DNA of 64,000 nucleotides from Joostella atrarenae (GCF_021764745.1 NZ_JAETXX010000010.1:1-64000), one strand, 5' to 3'. Positions 9,595-18,642 are shown, counted from the stretch's first letter. Notes: generated from the letters alone by a model not told the origin. Numbers and translations are program-made.

Positions 9595-10309
9595 AAGCGA
9601 AATAAAACTTATAACGGGCTTACATCAAAAAAAGTACAGAAATAAAGAGGGACTTTTTATTGCTGAAGGTGTAAAAGTAATTAATGAACTTTTGAAATCT
9701 GACTTTAAGCTTCATAAAATTTATGCTCTTAAAGAGGATCTGGTGGATATAAATCCTGAAAAAGTAAATTTAGTTTCAGAACTGATTCTTAAAAAGATTA
9801 GTGGATTGAAAACACCAAGTCCTGTTCTCGCTGTTTTTTATATGAAACCTCCTTCAGAAATTGAAGAAAAGGGATTGATACTTGCTTTAGATGATGTTCG
9901 TGACCCTGGAAATTTGGGAACTATTATAAGGATGTGCGATTGGTTTGGAATAAAAACACTTGTGTGTAGCGAACATACAGTAGATAATTATAATCCAAAA
10001 GTTATTCAAGCAACAATGGGATCTTTAACGAGAGTAAATGTTGTGTATACAGATTTAGAAAGTTATTTGAAAAATGCAAACTGTCCTATATTTTGTGCAA
10101 CCATGGAGGGGGCAAATATTTATAAAACGGAAGTTCCTAAAGATGCTATTTTGGTAATGGGAAATGAGGCTAATGGAATTTCTGACTCTATTCTTTCTTT
10201 AATTAAAAACGAAATAAGTATTCCGCGTTTTGGAGACATTCAAGCAACAGAAAGCCTAAATGTAGCTACTGCAACAGCTATTCTTTTAAGTGAGTTTAAA
10301 AGGAGGTAG
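9584..10309 (+). CDS. SpoU/TrmH-family RNA 2'-O-methyltransferase
   Basis: SPOUT methyltransferase predicted to 2'-O-methylate a ribose in rRNA (RlmB-like) or tRNA using SAM. An N-terminal substrate-binding segment (about 1-90) precedes the trefoil-knot domain, which shows the three SpoU motifs: DDVRDPGNLGTIIR (about 107-120), VMGNEANGIS (about 191-200) and IPRFGDIQATESLNVATATA (about 212-231). The length of 241 aa is typical. It is divergent from tamL with starts 42 bp apart, and convergent with porT. The exact RNA target cannot be read from sequence. Confidence 0.92.
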   Translation: MVSKSEIKLITGLHQKKYRNKEGLFIAEGVKVINELLKSDFKLHKIYALKEDLVDINPEKVNLVSELILKKISGLKTPSPVLAVFYMKPPSEIEEKGLILALDDVRDPGNLGTIIRMCDWFGIKTLVCSEHTVDNYNPKVIQATMGSLTRVNVVYTDLESYLKNANCPIFCATMEGANIYKTEVPKDAILVMGNEANGISDSILSLIKNEISIPRFGDIQATESLNVATATAILLSEFKRR

Positions 10310-10376
10310 TTGAAAATAATGATGTATTTTGGTTATTTATTTTGTTATAAACAAAATGCTTATTTCACCTAACGAA

Positions 10377-11090
10377 TTATTCAAAAGTAAAATTAATAAA
10401 CACCCCTCTTGAATACATATTGTTAATGTTAGAAGTCCATTGGCTATTAGGATTATTGTCTTGAACCAATTCATCTGTTAAAGCAAAAACTCCACGTATG
10501 GAAGGGGAGAACTTAAAATAATGCAAGTAGAAATCTATTCCGAAGCCTAACTCATAATAGTGAGTATTTTTTTTCATTCTAAAAGTGCCTGCACTATTAT
10601 CTTTAGCACTATCTTCACTACTACTTAGGTTAAAAGAAGTAGATACTCCTCCAACTATATAGGGTTTAAAATTACCTAGTCTTTTCGTGCTAGCTTTTAT
10701 TAAAAGAGGCACGTGTATATAGGTAGATTTTACTTCTCTAATAGCATCATTTGGATCACTAAACCCAGGGAAAAGCAAATCTCTTTGTGTGTAGTACAGA
10801 CCTGGCTCCAAACGAACATCAAAGTAATCATTCAGTCTAACCTCTCCAATTAGCCCAACATTGAAACCAAGACTTTTTCCTACTTGAACATCTGTTTGGT
10901 CAGTTGTAGAAGCATTATCTATATAATCAAACTTAAAATTATATTGATTAAAACCTAAAAAGTATCCCCAATTGAGACGCTTTTTATCTTCGTTTTCTAA
11001 ATTTAAGATTGGATTTTCATTAAATTGAGGGAAAACCATCTGGCAGAAACAAAGTAAAGCAGGTATTAAAAAGACTAATTTTTTCATCAT
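10377..11090 (-). CDS. porT: Type IX secretion system protein PorT (outer-membrane beta-barrel)
   Basis: Small eight-strand-type outer-membrane barrel. PorT is an essential accessory of type IX secretion in Porphyromonas and Flavobacterium. The protein has a signal peptide (cleavage about residue 22, after VFP), then alternating amphipathic strands with aromatic girdles, and ends in INFTFE. The 237-aa length matches PorT. The gene follows ubiE/menG by 30 bp on the same strand, an arrangement I recall for porT/sprT in Flavobacteriia. A generic porin-family barrel is the alternative, but size, context and strand pattern favour PorT. Confidence 0.78.
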   Translation of the reverse strand: MMKKLVFLIPALLCFCQMVFPQFNENPILNLENEDKKRLNWGYFLGFNQYNFKFDYIDNASTTDQTDVQVGKSLGFNVGLIGEVRLNDYFDVRLEPGLYYTQRDLLFPGFSDPNDAIREVKSTYIHVPLLIKASTKRLGNFKPYIVGGVSTSFNLSSSEDSAKDNSAGTFRMKKNTHYYELGFGIDFYLHYFKFSPSIRGVFALTDELVQDNNPNSQWTSNINNMYSRGVFINFTFE

Positions 11091-11120
11091 CGAGGTTAAG
11101 TTTGTAATGTTTAAGGCATA

Positions 11121-11852
11121 TTATTTATATGCTTCATAGATAGTTGCAACTCCGAAAGTCTGTGGCTTATCTTCCACATTAGTAAACCCAATTTTACGTA
11201 AAATATTGTTGAATTCTTCACCAAAAGGAAAAACAGATGCAGATTCTGATAAATAAGCATACGCTGAGCGGTCTTTTGAGAACAGTTTTCCGATTATAGG
11301 AAGGATCGATTTGGTGTAAACGTTATACCCTTGTTTATAAGGTGGTTTTGTAGGATTTGACGTTTCTAAAACTACAAAAATTCCTCCCTTTTTAAGTACA
11401 CGGTAAATTTCTGCCAATCCTTTTTCAAGATCTTCAAAATTCCTTACTCCAAAAGCAACGGTAATAGCGTCAAAAGAATTGTCTTCAAAAGGTAAAGCTT
11501 CACTATCACCAATAACCATATCTATTTTATCAGATAATTTTTTTTCACTTACCTTAAGTTTTCCAACTTCAAGCATTCCTTGGGAGATGTCTAGACCTGT
11601 AATTTTTTCAGCATCTATTTTAAGGGCCATATTAATAGCTAAATCTCCTGTTCCAGTTGCGATATCTAGAATTGTAGCTGGCTTGGTATTTTTTACCAAA
11701 GCAACTACTTTTTCTCTCCATTTTATATCAATACCAAAGGATATAACCCTATTTAAACCGTCATATTTACCAGAAATGGTATCAAACATTTGAGTTACCT
11801 GTTGTTTTTTTCCTAATTCGGAATCCTTATATGGTGTTACTTTCTTCTCCAT
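11121..11852 (-). CDS. ubiE: Demethylmenaquinone methyltransferase (UbiE/MenG)
   Basis: SAM-dependent C-methylation of demethylmenaquinone, the last step of menaquinone synthesis, the quinone expected in Flavobacteriia and the acceptor for Nqr. Motif I DIATGTGDLAI (about residue 61) binds SAM, and GVRNFEDLEKGLAE (about 136) is a UbiE signature. The ATG at 11852 is chosen. Two TTG codons directly upstream in frame would add two residues (start 11858) but are less likely. The 243-aa length is usual. It is probably cotranscribed with porT. Confidence 0.95.
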   Translation of the reverse strand: MEKKVTPYKDSELGKKQQVTQMFDTISGKYDGLNRVISFGIDIKWREKVVALVKNTKPATILDIATGTGDLAINMALKIDAEKITGLDISQGMLEVGKLKVSEKKLSDKIDMVIGDSEALPFEDNSFDAITVAFGVRNFEDLEKGLAEIYRVLKKGGIFVVLETSNPTKPPYKQGYNVYTKSILPIIGKLFSKDRSAYAYLSESASVFPFGEEFNNILRKIGFTNVEDKPQTFGVATIYEAYK

Positions 11853-11858
11853 CAACAA

Positions 11859-12084
11859 AATTTTGGTAAATATAATACTTAGATTTTATCTAGTCGAGTT
11901 AAATCCTAAGATACTAATAGTATCCTATGACCCTATTTATATTAAATTCAGTATAATTGGATGTGGAAAGGGGAGCAACTTTTCTTCTAATAAAAGATAT
12001 TTTAACAATTATAAGGATTCAAATACATTAATAAAGAGGTATTTATATAGTGGTCTTAACCTTTAAATCTAATTTTATTTAATA
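11859..12084. other. Divergent intergenic region ubiE/trkA
   Basis: AT-rich gap between divergent ubiE and trkA. It holds the trkA -7 box at its right end. I see no credible gene: a 67-codon TTG-initiated frame here lacks any recognisable features. Confidence 0.5.
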
Positions 12085-12092
12085 TATATTTG
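12085..12092 (+). promoter_or_regulatory. Putative -7 box of the trkA promoter
   Basis: TATATTTG matches TAnnTTTG, 26 bp before the trkA ATG. Confidence 0.55.
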
Positions 12093-12118
12093 TATCCTAA
12101 AATAGTCTACGTAATTCA

Positions 12119-13468
12119 ATGAAAATAATTATTGCAGGTGCTGGCGAAGTAGGGTTTCATTTAGCAAAACTACTTTCTTACGAATCTCAAGACATAACCC
12201 TTATAGATAATGACAAAGAGAGTCTGAATTATGCAGATACTCATTTGGATATTAAAGTTTTAAGAGGTGATGCTACTTCGGTTTCTGTATTGAAAGAAGC
12301 AAGAATAGATTCTTCGGACCTAATGATAGGTGTTACTTCTTCAGAAACAACAAATATAACATTGTGTTTATTGGCGAAGCAACTTGGTTGTAAACGTACC
12401 ATTGCTAGGATTTCTAATACTGAGTTTATTCATTATAAAGACGAGATTAAGTTTGATACTCTTGGAATAGATGAATTAATTTCTCCTGAAAAGTTAGCTT
12501 CGGAAGAGATTCAATTGTTATTGGATCAATCTGCATTTAACGATAGTTATGAGTTTGAAGATGGCGCTCTAATAATGGTGGGAACATCTCTTCAGCGTAC
12601 GGCTCCTTTTGTTGGGAAATCTGTACAAGAGGCTGCAAATATTTTTCCTGAATTACATTTTGTGCCGATTGCAATCCAACGTTTTGGTACGCAATATACT
12701 CTTATTCCACGTGGAGACACCTTTTTTAAAGAAGGAGATCAGGCATATTTTGTTACCTTAAAAGAAGGAGTAGACGAACTTTATAAGCTTACTGGAAAAA
12801 CACGTGAGGAGATTAAAAATGTTATGATTCTCGGTGGAAGTAAAATAGGTTTTAAAACTGCTAGAGATTTATGTAGTAGTAAGTTTAGAGTTAAACTTAT
12901 TGAAAAAGATAAAAGTAAAGCTTTTGATATAGCTGATGACCTTCCAAATGCTTTGATAATCAATGGAGACGGAAGAAATGTAGACCTTCTGGAGGAAGAA
13001 GATATTAGTGAGATGGATGCTTTTATAGCGGTTACAGGAAATTCGGAGACGAATATTATGTCTTGCTTGATGGCTAAATCTAAAAACATTAAGAAAACCA
13101 TAGCTTTGGTGGAGAATATGGATTACTTCCAACTTTCTCAGTCTATAGGAATAGATACACTGATTAATAAAAAGCTTTTAGCTGCAAATAATATATTTAG
13201 ACATATAAGAAAAGGTGAAGTGGTAGCACTTACCAAGCTGAATAACTTAAATGCAGAAATGCTTGAGTTTATAGTAAAACCAACTTCTGCTGTTACAGGA
13301 AAAATAATAAAAGATATAAGTTTTCCTAGATCTGCAATTATAGGAGGAGTGGTAAGAGACGGAGAAGGTATTATTGCTCTTGGAGACTTCCAAATAAAAG
13401 CAGGAGATAGAGTCGTGGTTTGCTGCTTGCCAAGATCAATTTCCAAAGTAGAAAAACTATTTCTCTAA
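12119..13468 (+). CDS. trkA: Trk potassium uptake regulatory subunit TrkA
   Basis: Peripheral NAD-binding subunit that gates the TrkH potassium channel. There are two RCK units in tandem. The first Rossmann fold starts GAGEVGFHLAK (residues 6-16) with the acidic end of beta-2 at LIDND. The second starts GGSKIGFKTARD near residue 239. Each is followed by a TrkA-C type domain. The 449-aa length matches the duplicated E. coli-type TrkA. trkH follows after 5 bp, so the two form one operon. Confidence 0.96.
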   Translation: MKIIIAGAGEVGFHLAKLLSYESQDITLIDNDKESLNYADTHLDIKVLRGDATSVSVLKEARIDSSDLMIGVTSSETTNITLCLLAKQLGCKRTIARISNTEFIHYKDEIKFDTLGIDELISPEKLASEEIQLLLDQSAFNDSYEFEDGALIMVGTSLQRTAPFVGKSVQEAANIFPELHFVPIAIQRFGTQYTLIPRGDTFFKEGDQAYFVTLKEGVDELYKLTGKTREEIKNVMILGGSKIGFKTARDLCSSKFRVKLIEKDKSKAFDIADDLPNALIINGDGRNVDLLEEEDISEMDAFIAVTGNSETNIMSCLMAKSKNIKKTIALVENMDYFQLSQSIGIDTLINKKLLAANNIFRHIRKGEVVALTKLNNLNAEMLEFIVKPTSAVTGKIIKDISFPRSAIIGGVVRDGEGIIALGDFQIKAGDRVVVCCLPRSISKVEKLFL

Positions 13469-13473
13469 TCTTT

Positions 13474-14967
13474 ATGAAAAGACTAAATACTAAAATAATT
13501 TTTCATTTTATGGGGCTTTTATTGCTCTGTAATGGTGGCTTTATGATCCTATCTGCTATTGTTAGTGGGTTGTATAAAGATGGAGCTACGTTGGAAATTA
13601 GTTTTGCTGGAATTACAACCGTTTTTTTAGGAGTCCTTTTAATGTATGTTACTAAAGAACATAAAAAGGAAATTAAGAAAAGAGAAGGATATATGATTGT
13701 TTCCTTCGGATGGGTTTTTATGACGCTTTCTGGAATGTTGCCTTATCTTTTTACAGGATCGATCCCATCTGTTACCAATGCTTTTTTCGAAACAATGAGT
13801 GGTTATACTACCACAGGGGCGTCTATTTTAAATGATATTGAAGTGCTTCCTGAAGGGATTTTGTTTTGGCGAAGTACTACGCATTGGATAGGGGGAATGG
13901 GAATTATAGTTTTGGCTATTGCGATTTTGCCTTTATTAGGAATAGGAGGGATGCAGCTTTTTGCAGCGGAAGCTCCTGGACCAAGTGCAGATAAGTTACA
14001 CCCAAGGATTACAGACACAGCTAAACGTTTGTGGTTTATTTATGTTGGGTACACATTGGCGGAAACGTTGCTTCTAAAGCTTGCAGGAATGAATTTCTTT
14101 GATGCGATAAACCATGCAATGGCAACGCTTTCTACGGGAGGTTTCTCTACAAAGAATGCTAGTTTAGCTTATTGGAATGATAATCCGTTAATAGAGTATA
14201 TTGTTATCTTCTTTATGTTTGTAGCTGGAGCAAACTTTGTTTTAAGTTATTTTATGTTTAAGGGGAAAGTCCGTAAAATAATTGAAGATTATGAGTTTCG
14301 GTTTTACGCATTATTAGTTGGTTGTGTAACTGTTATAGCTACTTTGGTTATTTATTTTAAGGCGAATGTGCCGGTTAGTGAGTACCACCCTATGGTTTTC
14401 GGAATGGCAGAAAGCTCATTTAGACATGCTTTATTTCAAGTGATTTCTGTAATTACGACTACAGGGTTTGTAACTGCAGATTTTACAAGTTGGACTCCTT
14501 TTCTAACTATTGTTTTCTTCGGATTGATGTTTGTAGGAGGATCAGCTGGCTCTACTGCAGGGGGGGTGAAAGTAGTGAGGCATTTACTTATGATAAAAAA
14601 TGGTTTGTTGGAGTTTAAAAGAACTTTACACCCAAATGCAATTATTCCTGTGAGATATAACGGAAAAACGGTGCCAGAGAATATCATTTATAATATTTTA
14701 GGGTTCTTTATTATTTACATGCTACTTTTTATAACGGGAGCGGTGGTTTTAGGAGCTTTAGGATTGGATTTTGAATCTGCAATTGGAGGTTCTGCATCTT
14801 CATTAGGGAATATAGGGCCAGGTTTAGGTTCGTTACATCCGCTTACAAATTTTGATTCACTACCGATGCTTGGTAAATGGTGGTGTTCTTTTCTGATGCT
14901 TTTAGGGAGGTTAGAATTGTTTACAGTATTAATACTGTTTTCTCCTTTTTTCTGGAAGCGTACTTAA
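13474..14967 (+). CDS. trkH: Trk potassium uptake channel subunit TrkH
   Basis: Inner-membrane K+ channel of the Trk/Ktr superfamily. The four selectivity-filter repeats are visible: TTTGAS (about 111), STGGFS (about 218), TTTGF (about 330) and GNIGPG (about 447), together with many hydrophobic helices. The ATG at 13474 is chosen over an in-frame TTG 54 bp upstream because the TTG lies inside trkA and the ATG sits 5 bp after the trkA stop. That gives 497 aa, the usual size. TrkA from the preceding gene should bind its cytoplasmic face. Confidence 0.96.
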   Translation: MKRLNTKIIFHFMGLLLLCNGGFMILSAIVSGLYKDGATLEISFAGITTVFLGVLLMYVTKEHKKEIKKREGYMIVSFGWVFMTLSGMLPYLFTGSIPSVTNAFFETMSGYTTTGASILNDIEVLPEGILFWRSTTHWIGGMGIIVLAIAILPLLGIGGMQLFAAEAPGPSADKLHPRITDTAKRLWFIYVGYTLAETLLLKLAGMNFFDAINHAMATLSTGGFSTKNASLAYWNDNPLIEYIVIFFMFVAGANFVLSYFMFKGKVRKIIEDYEFRFYALLVGCVTVIATLVIYFKANVPVSEYHPMVFGMAESSFRHALFQVISVITTTGFVTADFTSWTPFLTIVFFGLMFVGGSAGSTAGGVKVVRHLLMIKNGLLEFKRTLHPNAIIPVRYNGKTVPENIIYNILGFFIIYMLLFITGAVVLGALGLDFESAIGGSASSLGNIGPGLGSLHPLTNFDSLPMLGKWWCSFLMLLGRLELFTVLILFSPFFWKRT

Positions 14968-15000
14968 ATTATATTTAGAAGAATCAATACGCCTACAATG

Positions 15001-15025
15001 TATAAAGGGGGTTTTCCCCCTTATA
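15001..15025 (+). terminator. Hairpin after trkH
   Basis: GGGGG TTTT CCCCC stem extended by TATAA/TTATA, 33 bp past the trkH stop. No T-run follows, so termination is likely but not certain. Confidence 0.5.
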
Positions 15026-15039
15026 ATTAATTAGGTAAG

Positions 15040-15133
15040 TTTATATATTTACACCCTACATTTCTCAATAAGCAATGATGAGAATTTGAGGGAATTAAGT
15101 TTAAAAAAAGCGAAGTGGAGACTTCGCTTTTTT
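15040..15133 (+). ncRNA. Candidate small RNA between trkH and aminotransferase
   Basis: Between the trkH hairpin and a strong terminator lie about 60 bp with a near-consensus -7 box (TATATTTA, last base off), then a stem TTCTCA/TGAGAA (15062-15067 with 15079-15084). The whole could be a short transcript ending at the 15105-15133 terminator. This is inference only. Confidence 0.2.
15105..15133. terminator. Bidirectional terminator between trkH and aminotransferase
   Basis: Stem AAAAAGCGAAGT / ACTTCGCTTTTTT with tetraloop GGAG. It can end transcripts from both sides. Confidence 0.85.
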
Positions 15134-15164
15134 GTTTTTATAATAATATGTAAAAGTGTTTTCC

Positions 15165-16352
15165 TTAAGAAAGCACCTCTTTTATTCTCTTTATAGCTTC
15201 TATTAAGCTTTCTTCAGAAGCAGCATAAGATATTCTAATACAGTTTGGATTTCCAAAAGCTTCACCAGTAACTGTAGCTACATTAGCTTCTTCTAGAAGT
15301 AGTAAAGAAAAGTCTGATGCATTTTCAATCTTTTTACCTCTTATTGTTTTTCCGAAGAAATCAGAGATGTTTGGAAATACATAAAAAGCACCTTCAGGAA
15401 CATTAAGTTGGAAGCCTTTTATCTCTCCCAATAAACCTAATACAAGGTCTCTTCTTTCGTGGAACTTATCAATCATGTATTTTATCTCGCTAACAGGAGC
15501 TTCTAATGCAGTAATAGTAGCTCTCTGAGCAATACAGTTTGCACCACTTGTAATCTGACCTTGCATTTTGTTGCATGCTCTTGCTATCTTCTCAGGAGCT
15601 CCGATATATCCAATTCTCCAACCTGTCATAGCAAATGCTTTAGACACACCATTTACAGTAACAGTTCTGTCGTACATTCCGTCTATAGAAGCTATACTTG
15701 TATGACCATCACCGAAGTTAATGTGTTCATAGATTTCATCAGAAACAATAATAATATTTGGGTGTTTTCTTAAAACTACAGCTAAAGATTCTAATTCTTC
15801 TTTACTGTAAACAGATCCACTTGGATTACAAGGTGAGCTGTACCAAATCATTTTCGTTTTAGGAGTGATAGCAGCTTCTAGTTGTTCTGCTGTCATTTTA
15901 AAGTCGTTTTCAATTGAAGTTTGTACTTCAACAGGAACTCCTTCAGCAATTTTTACAATATCTGAATAGCTTACCCAGTATGGAGCAGGAAGAATAACTT
16001 CATCTCCTGGGTTTATAACTGTAAGAGCAACATTAGCTAACGATTGTTTAGCTCCTGTAGATACTACAATCTGGTTAGGTGTATATGTTAAGTTGTTATC
16101 TCTTTTAAATTTATTGATAATAGCAGCCTTTAAGTCAGCATAACCATCTACAGGAGAGTAGCTATTGTAATTGTCGTCAATTGCTTGCTTGGCAGCATCT
16201 TTAATAAATTCTGGAGTGTTAAAGTCAGGTTCTCCAAGGCTTAAGCCTATTATATCTTTACCCTCGGCTTTTAGTTCTCTTGCTTTTGCAGCCATGGCAA
16301 GTGTTGCAGAAGTTGCCATGTTTAAAACTCTTTCAGATAATAATTGTGTCAT
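15165..16352 (-). CDS. PLP-dependent aminotransferase, aspartate aminotransferase type
   Basis: Class I/II aminotransferase of fold type I, most like the Ib aspartate aminotransferases that interconvert aspartate and 2-oxoglutarate with oxaloacetate and glutamate. The PLP Schiff-base lysine is Lys238 in NGVSKAFAMTGWRIGY, with Asp205 and Tyr208 (SDEIYEH) as ring partners and NPSG (176-179) nearby. The 395-aa length is standard. It starts 15 bp after the desaturase stop on the same strand, so the two are probably cotranscribed. Substrate range beyond aspartate cannot be judged. Confidence 0.92.
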   Translation of the reverse strand: MTQLLSERVLNMATSATLAMAAKARELKAEGKDIIGLSLGEPDFNTPEFIKDAAKQAIDDNYNSYSPVDGYADLKAAIINKFKRDNNLTYTPNQIVVSTGAKQSLANVALTVINPGDEVILPAPYWVSYSDIVKIAEGVPVEVQTSIENDFKMTAEQLEAAITPKTKMIWYSSPCNPSGSVYSKEELESLAVVLRKHPNIIIVSDEIYEHINFGDGHTSIASIDGMYDRTVTVNGVSKAFAMTGWRIGYIGAPEKIARACNKMQGQITSGANCIAQRATITALEAPVSEIKYMIDKFHERRDLVLGLLGEIKGFQLNVPEGAFYVFPNISDFFGKTIRGKKIENASDFSLLLLEEANVATVTGEAFGNPNCIRISYAASEESLIEAIKRIKEVLS

Positions 16353-16367
16353 AAAATGAAATTGTGT

Positions 16368-17474
16368 TTAGTTGTAAACATACGTAGGTTTTTCACCTAA
16401 TGCTTTTAAATGTTTGAAATGCGAAATTATAGCTTTTCTTGTAGTTTCATACTCGTAGTATGGTAAATTAAACTCTCCCGCAGTTTCTTTAACAATTTTA
16501 GCAATATTTGTGTAATGTATGTGGCTAATGTTAGGAAAAATATGATGCTCTACTTGGTGGTTTAAACCTCCAGTAAACCAATTTACAATCTTGTTTTTTG
16601 TAGCAAAATTAGTAGTTGTAAATAACTGGTGTATTGCCCAAGTATTCTTTACAGTTCCCGCTTCATCTGGTAATACTGTGTCTGCATTTTCTACGATATG
16701 TGCTAATTGGAATACCATGCTTAATATTAATCCAGCAGTGTAATGCATAACGAAGAATCCGATTAATACTTTCCACCATGCTAAATCGATAAAAAACATT
16801 GGGATAGCAATCCAAACAGTTATGTAGATAATTTTTGTAATGATTAATACACTCCATTCTTTGGCAGGGTTCGGAAATTTACCGTATGATAATTTTTTCT
16901 TCATGTACCTTCTCATTTGTTTAAAGTCGGTAGTTATAGCCCAGTTAAGCGTTAGAAGTCCATATAGGAATACAGAATAGTAATGTTGAAATCTATGCAT
17001 TTTACTCCATTTAGAATGCTCGCTGAATCTTATGATTCTTCCTGCATCTAAGTCTTCATCATGACCAGGGATATTTGTGTAGGTATGGTGAAGTACATTG
17101 TGTTGTACCTTCCAGTTATATACATTTCCAGCAAGGATGTAGATGCTGGCTCCCATTACTTTATTGATCCATTTTTTAGATGAATATGATCCATGATTTC
17201 CGTCATGCATAACATTCATTCCAACTCCTGCCATTCCAATTCCAATTACAATTGTAAGCAATAATTGTAACCATTGGTTCATGTCTATGGTTAGGATTAA
17301 AAAATATGGAACTAAGAAAATAGCAAACATTATCGCCGTTTTGAGATAAAGTTTCCAGTTTCCAGTTTTTTTAATATTGTTTTCGTGGAAATAATTGTTA
17401 ACTCTTGTGTTTAAAGTTTTAAAAAACTTTGCTGGGTCTTTTCTAGAAAACCTAATATTCTTACTCGCGTTCAT
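16368..17474 (-). CDS. Membrane fatty acid desaturase (three-histidine-box type)
   Basis: Di-iron acyl desaturase predicted to insert a double bond into membrane acyl chains. Counting from the upstream ATG, the three histidine boxes are HDGNH (92-96), HNVLHH (127-132) and QVEHH (309-313). The Gln in the last box is typical of front-end/linoleoyl-CoA type desaturases, but there is no fused cytochrome b5 domain. Four to five hydrophobic helices surround the boxes. I prefer the ATG at 17474 (MNASKN); an in-frame ATG two codons earlier, at 17480, is possible. A TATTTTTG box lies about 55 bp upstream. Confidence 0.92.
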   Translation of the reverse strand: MNASKNIRFSRKDPAKFFKTLNTRVNNYFHENNIKKTGNWKLYLKTAIMFAIFLVPYFLILTIDMNQWLQLLLTIVIGIGMAGVGMNVMHDGNHGSYSSKKWINKVMGASIYILAGNVYNWKVQHNVLHHTYTNIPGHDEDLDAGRIIRFSEHSKWSKMHRFQHYYSVFLYGLLTLNWAITTDFKQMRRYMKKKLSYGKFPNPAKEWSVLIITKIIYITVWIAIPMFFIDLAWWKVLIGFFVMHYTAGLILSMVFQLAHIVENADTVLPDEAGTVKNTWAIHQLFTTTNFATKNKIVNWFTGGLNHQVEHHIFPNISHIHYTNIAKIVKETAGEFNLPYYEYETTRKAIISHFKHLKALGEKPTYVYN

Positions 17475-17527
17475 AAGCATTTATTCATTTTTTCTTTGAC
17501 AGGTTTTGTGTAAAGAAATGTAGTAAA

Positions 17528-17535
17528 CAAAAATA
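17528..17535 (-). promoter_or_regulatory. Putative -7 box of the desaturase promoter
   Basis: TATTTTTG on the minus strand, about 55 bp upstream of the desaturase start. Confidence 0.55.
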
Positions 17536-17566
17536 GACATTAATTAAGTGTTTAACGTCTTAAAAA

Positions 17567-17599
17567 GTTGAAAAGTGCGCGTATTATTCCCTATTTTTG
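17567..17599 (+). promoter_or_regulatory. rsmG promoter; decides the rsmG start
   Basis: GTTG at 17567-17570, then 21 bp, then TATTTTTG at 17592-17599. The only upstream in-frame start codon (TTG at 17597) is part of the -7 box and so cannot be translated. The ATG at 17618 is therefore the start, with a very short leader. Confidence 0.75.
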
Positions 17600-17617
17600 T
17601 TAAAATTTCAGAAAATA

Positions 17618-18256
17618 ATGTCAGTAGCGATTATAGATAAGTATTTTCCTTCTTTAACTGAAGATCAAGTTGCTAAGTTTTTAAAACTTGAAGCTTTGTA
17701 TAAAGACTGGAATAGTAAGATTAATGTTATCAGCAGGAAAGATATAGATGAGTTATATGTAAGACATGTACTGCATTCTCTAGGTATTGCCAAAGTGCAA
17801 CCTTTTCTTCCTGGATCTTCTATTTTAGATGTAGGTACTGGTGGTGGTTTTCCTGGAATTCCACTTGCTATTTTATTTCCAGAAACTCAATTCTATTTAA
17901 TTGATGCAATTGGTAAAAAAATTACTGTTGTAAATGAAGTAGCACAGGCCTTGAAACTTGAAAATGTAACTGCAGAGCAAATTCGTGCTGAAAAGGTGAA
18001 ATCTGAATTTGATTTTATAGTGAGTAGAGCTGTTACAAATATGCCAGATTTTGTAAAATGGGTAAAAGGAAAAGTGAAAAAGAATTCTCAACACACTCTT
18101 AAAAATGGAATTTTATATTTAAAGGGTGGGGATTTAAGTGAAGAGCTAGCCATTTATAAAACGGCTAAGATCTTCAACTTGCCTGACTATTTTGAGGAAG
18201 ATTTCTTCGAAACCAAAAAAGTGGTTCACCTTCCTTTAAAATATACCGGTAAATAA
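17618..18256 (+). CDS. rsmG: 16S rRNA (guanine(527)-N7)-methyltransferase RsmG
   Basis: SAM-dependent N7-methylation of G527 (E. coli numbering) in 16S rRNA; loss of the enzyme gives low-level streptomycin resistance in other bacteria. The SAM motif VGTGGGFPGIPLA lies near residue 70, preceded by the family signature WNSKINVISRKD and the HVLHSL helix. Start chosen at the ATG 17618 because the promoter -7 box covers the upstream TTG. That gives 212 aa, the usual size. It is convergent with the small gene that follows, only 3 bp between stops. Confidence 0.96.
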   Translation: MSVAIIDKYFPSLTEDQVAKFLKLEALYKDWNSKINVISRKDIDELYVRHVLHSLGIAKVQPFLPGSSILDVGTGGGFPGIPLAILFPETQFYLIDAIGKKITVVNEVAQALKLENVTAEQIRAEKVKSEFDFIVSRAVTNMPDFVKWVKGKVKKNSQHTLKNGILYLKGGDLSEELAIYKTAKIFNLPDYFEEDFFETKKVVHLPLKYTGK

Positions 18257-18259
18257 AAA

Positions 18260-18523
18260 TTACATTCTTAACATTGAGTTATACGTATAGCGCCAACTTT
18301 CTAAAAAGTGCTTCACATACTGTGTCTTTCTTTTTAGGAAGCTAGGGCGTGCTTTTTTTCTAAGCTTATCCTCGAAAGCTTCGATCTTTCTTAAGAGCGT
18401 ATTTTTATTCTTTGCAATAAACACACGTTCTACTTCTGTAGTTTCTCTCTTATTACCTTTTGTAGTATCTAGTATTGAGTATTTGATACTCAGAATACAT
18501 CTTTTTTGTTCATCTTTCATCAT
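18260..18523 (-). CDS. Small basic protein of unknown function
   Basis: 87 aa, strongly basic and Arg/Lys-rich through the middle and C-terminal half (around KLRKKARPSFLKRK), with one predicted strand-rich N-terminal part and a helical C-terminus. No signal peptide or membrane segment, so probably cytoplasmic. I do not recognise a named family. It is credible as a gene because a good promoter lies just upstream (TTG at 18577-18575, 21 bp, TATCTTTG at 18553-18546) and it ends 3 bp from the rsmG stop without wasted space. A second ATG one codon in is an equally good start. Confidence 0.7.
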   Translation of the reverse strand: MMKDEQKRCILSIKYSILDTTKGNKRETTEVERVFIAKNKNTLLRKIEAFEDKLRKKARPSFLKRKTQYVKHFLESWRYTYNSMLRM

Positions 18524-18545
18524 CTTCAGCTTTTTTGTTTAAACA

Positions 18546-18577
18546 CAAAGATACACATAATTTACAATTAAGACACA
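18546..18577 (-). promoter_or_regulatory. Promoter of the small basic protein gene
   Basis: On the minus strand TTG, 21-bp spacer, TATCTTTG: one of the best -33/-7 pairs in the window, 23 bp before the start codon. Confidence 0.65.
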
Positions 18578-18642
18578 ATTTGGTAACATTAAGTTAACAT
18601 TAGAAATATTTTATTTCTGATAATCAGTTGTTTGTGTAAATT

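Noticed and set aside
11863-12066. 67-codon rightward frame between ubiE and trkA
   Set aside because: TTG start only, no signal peptide or fold-like composition, and AT-rich filler residues. It sits in the expected promoter space of two divergent genes.
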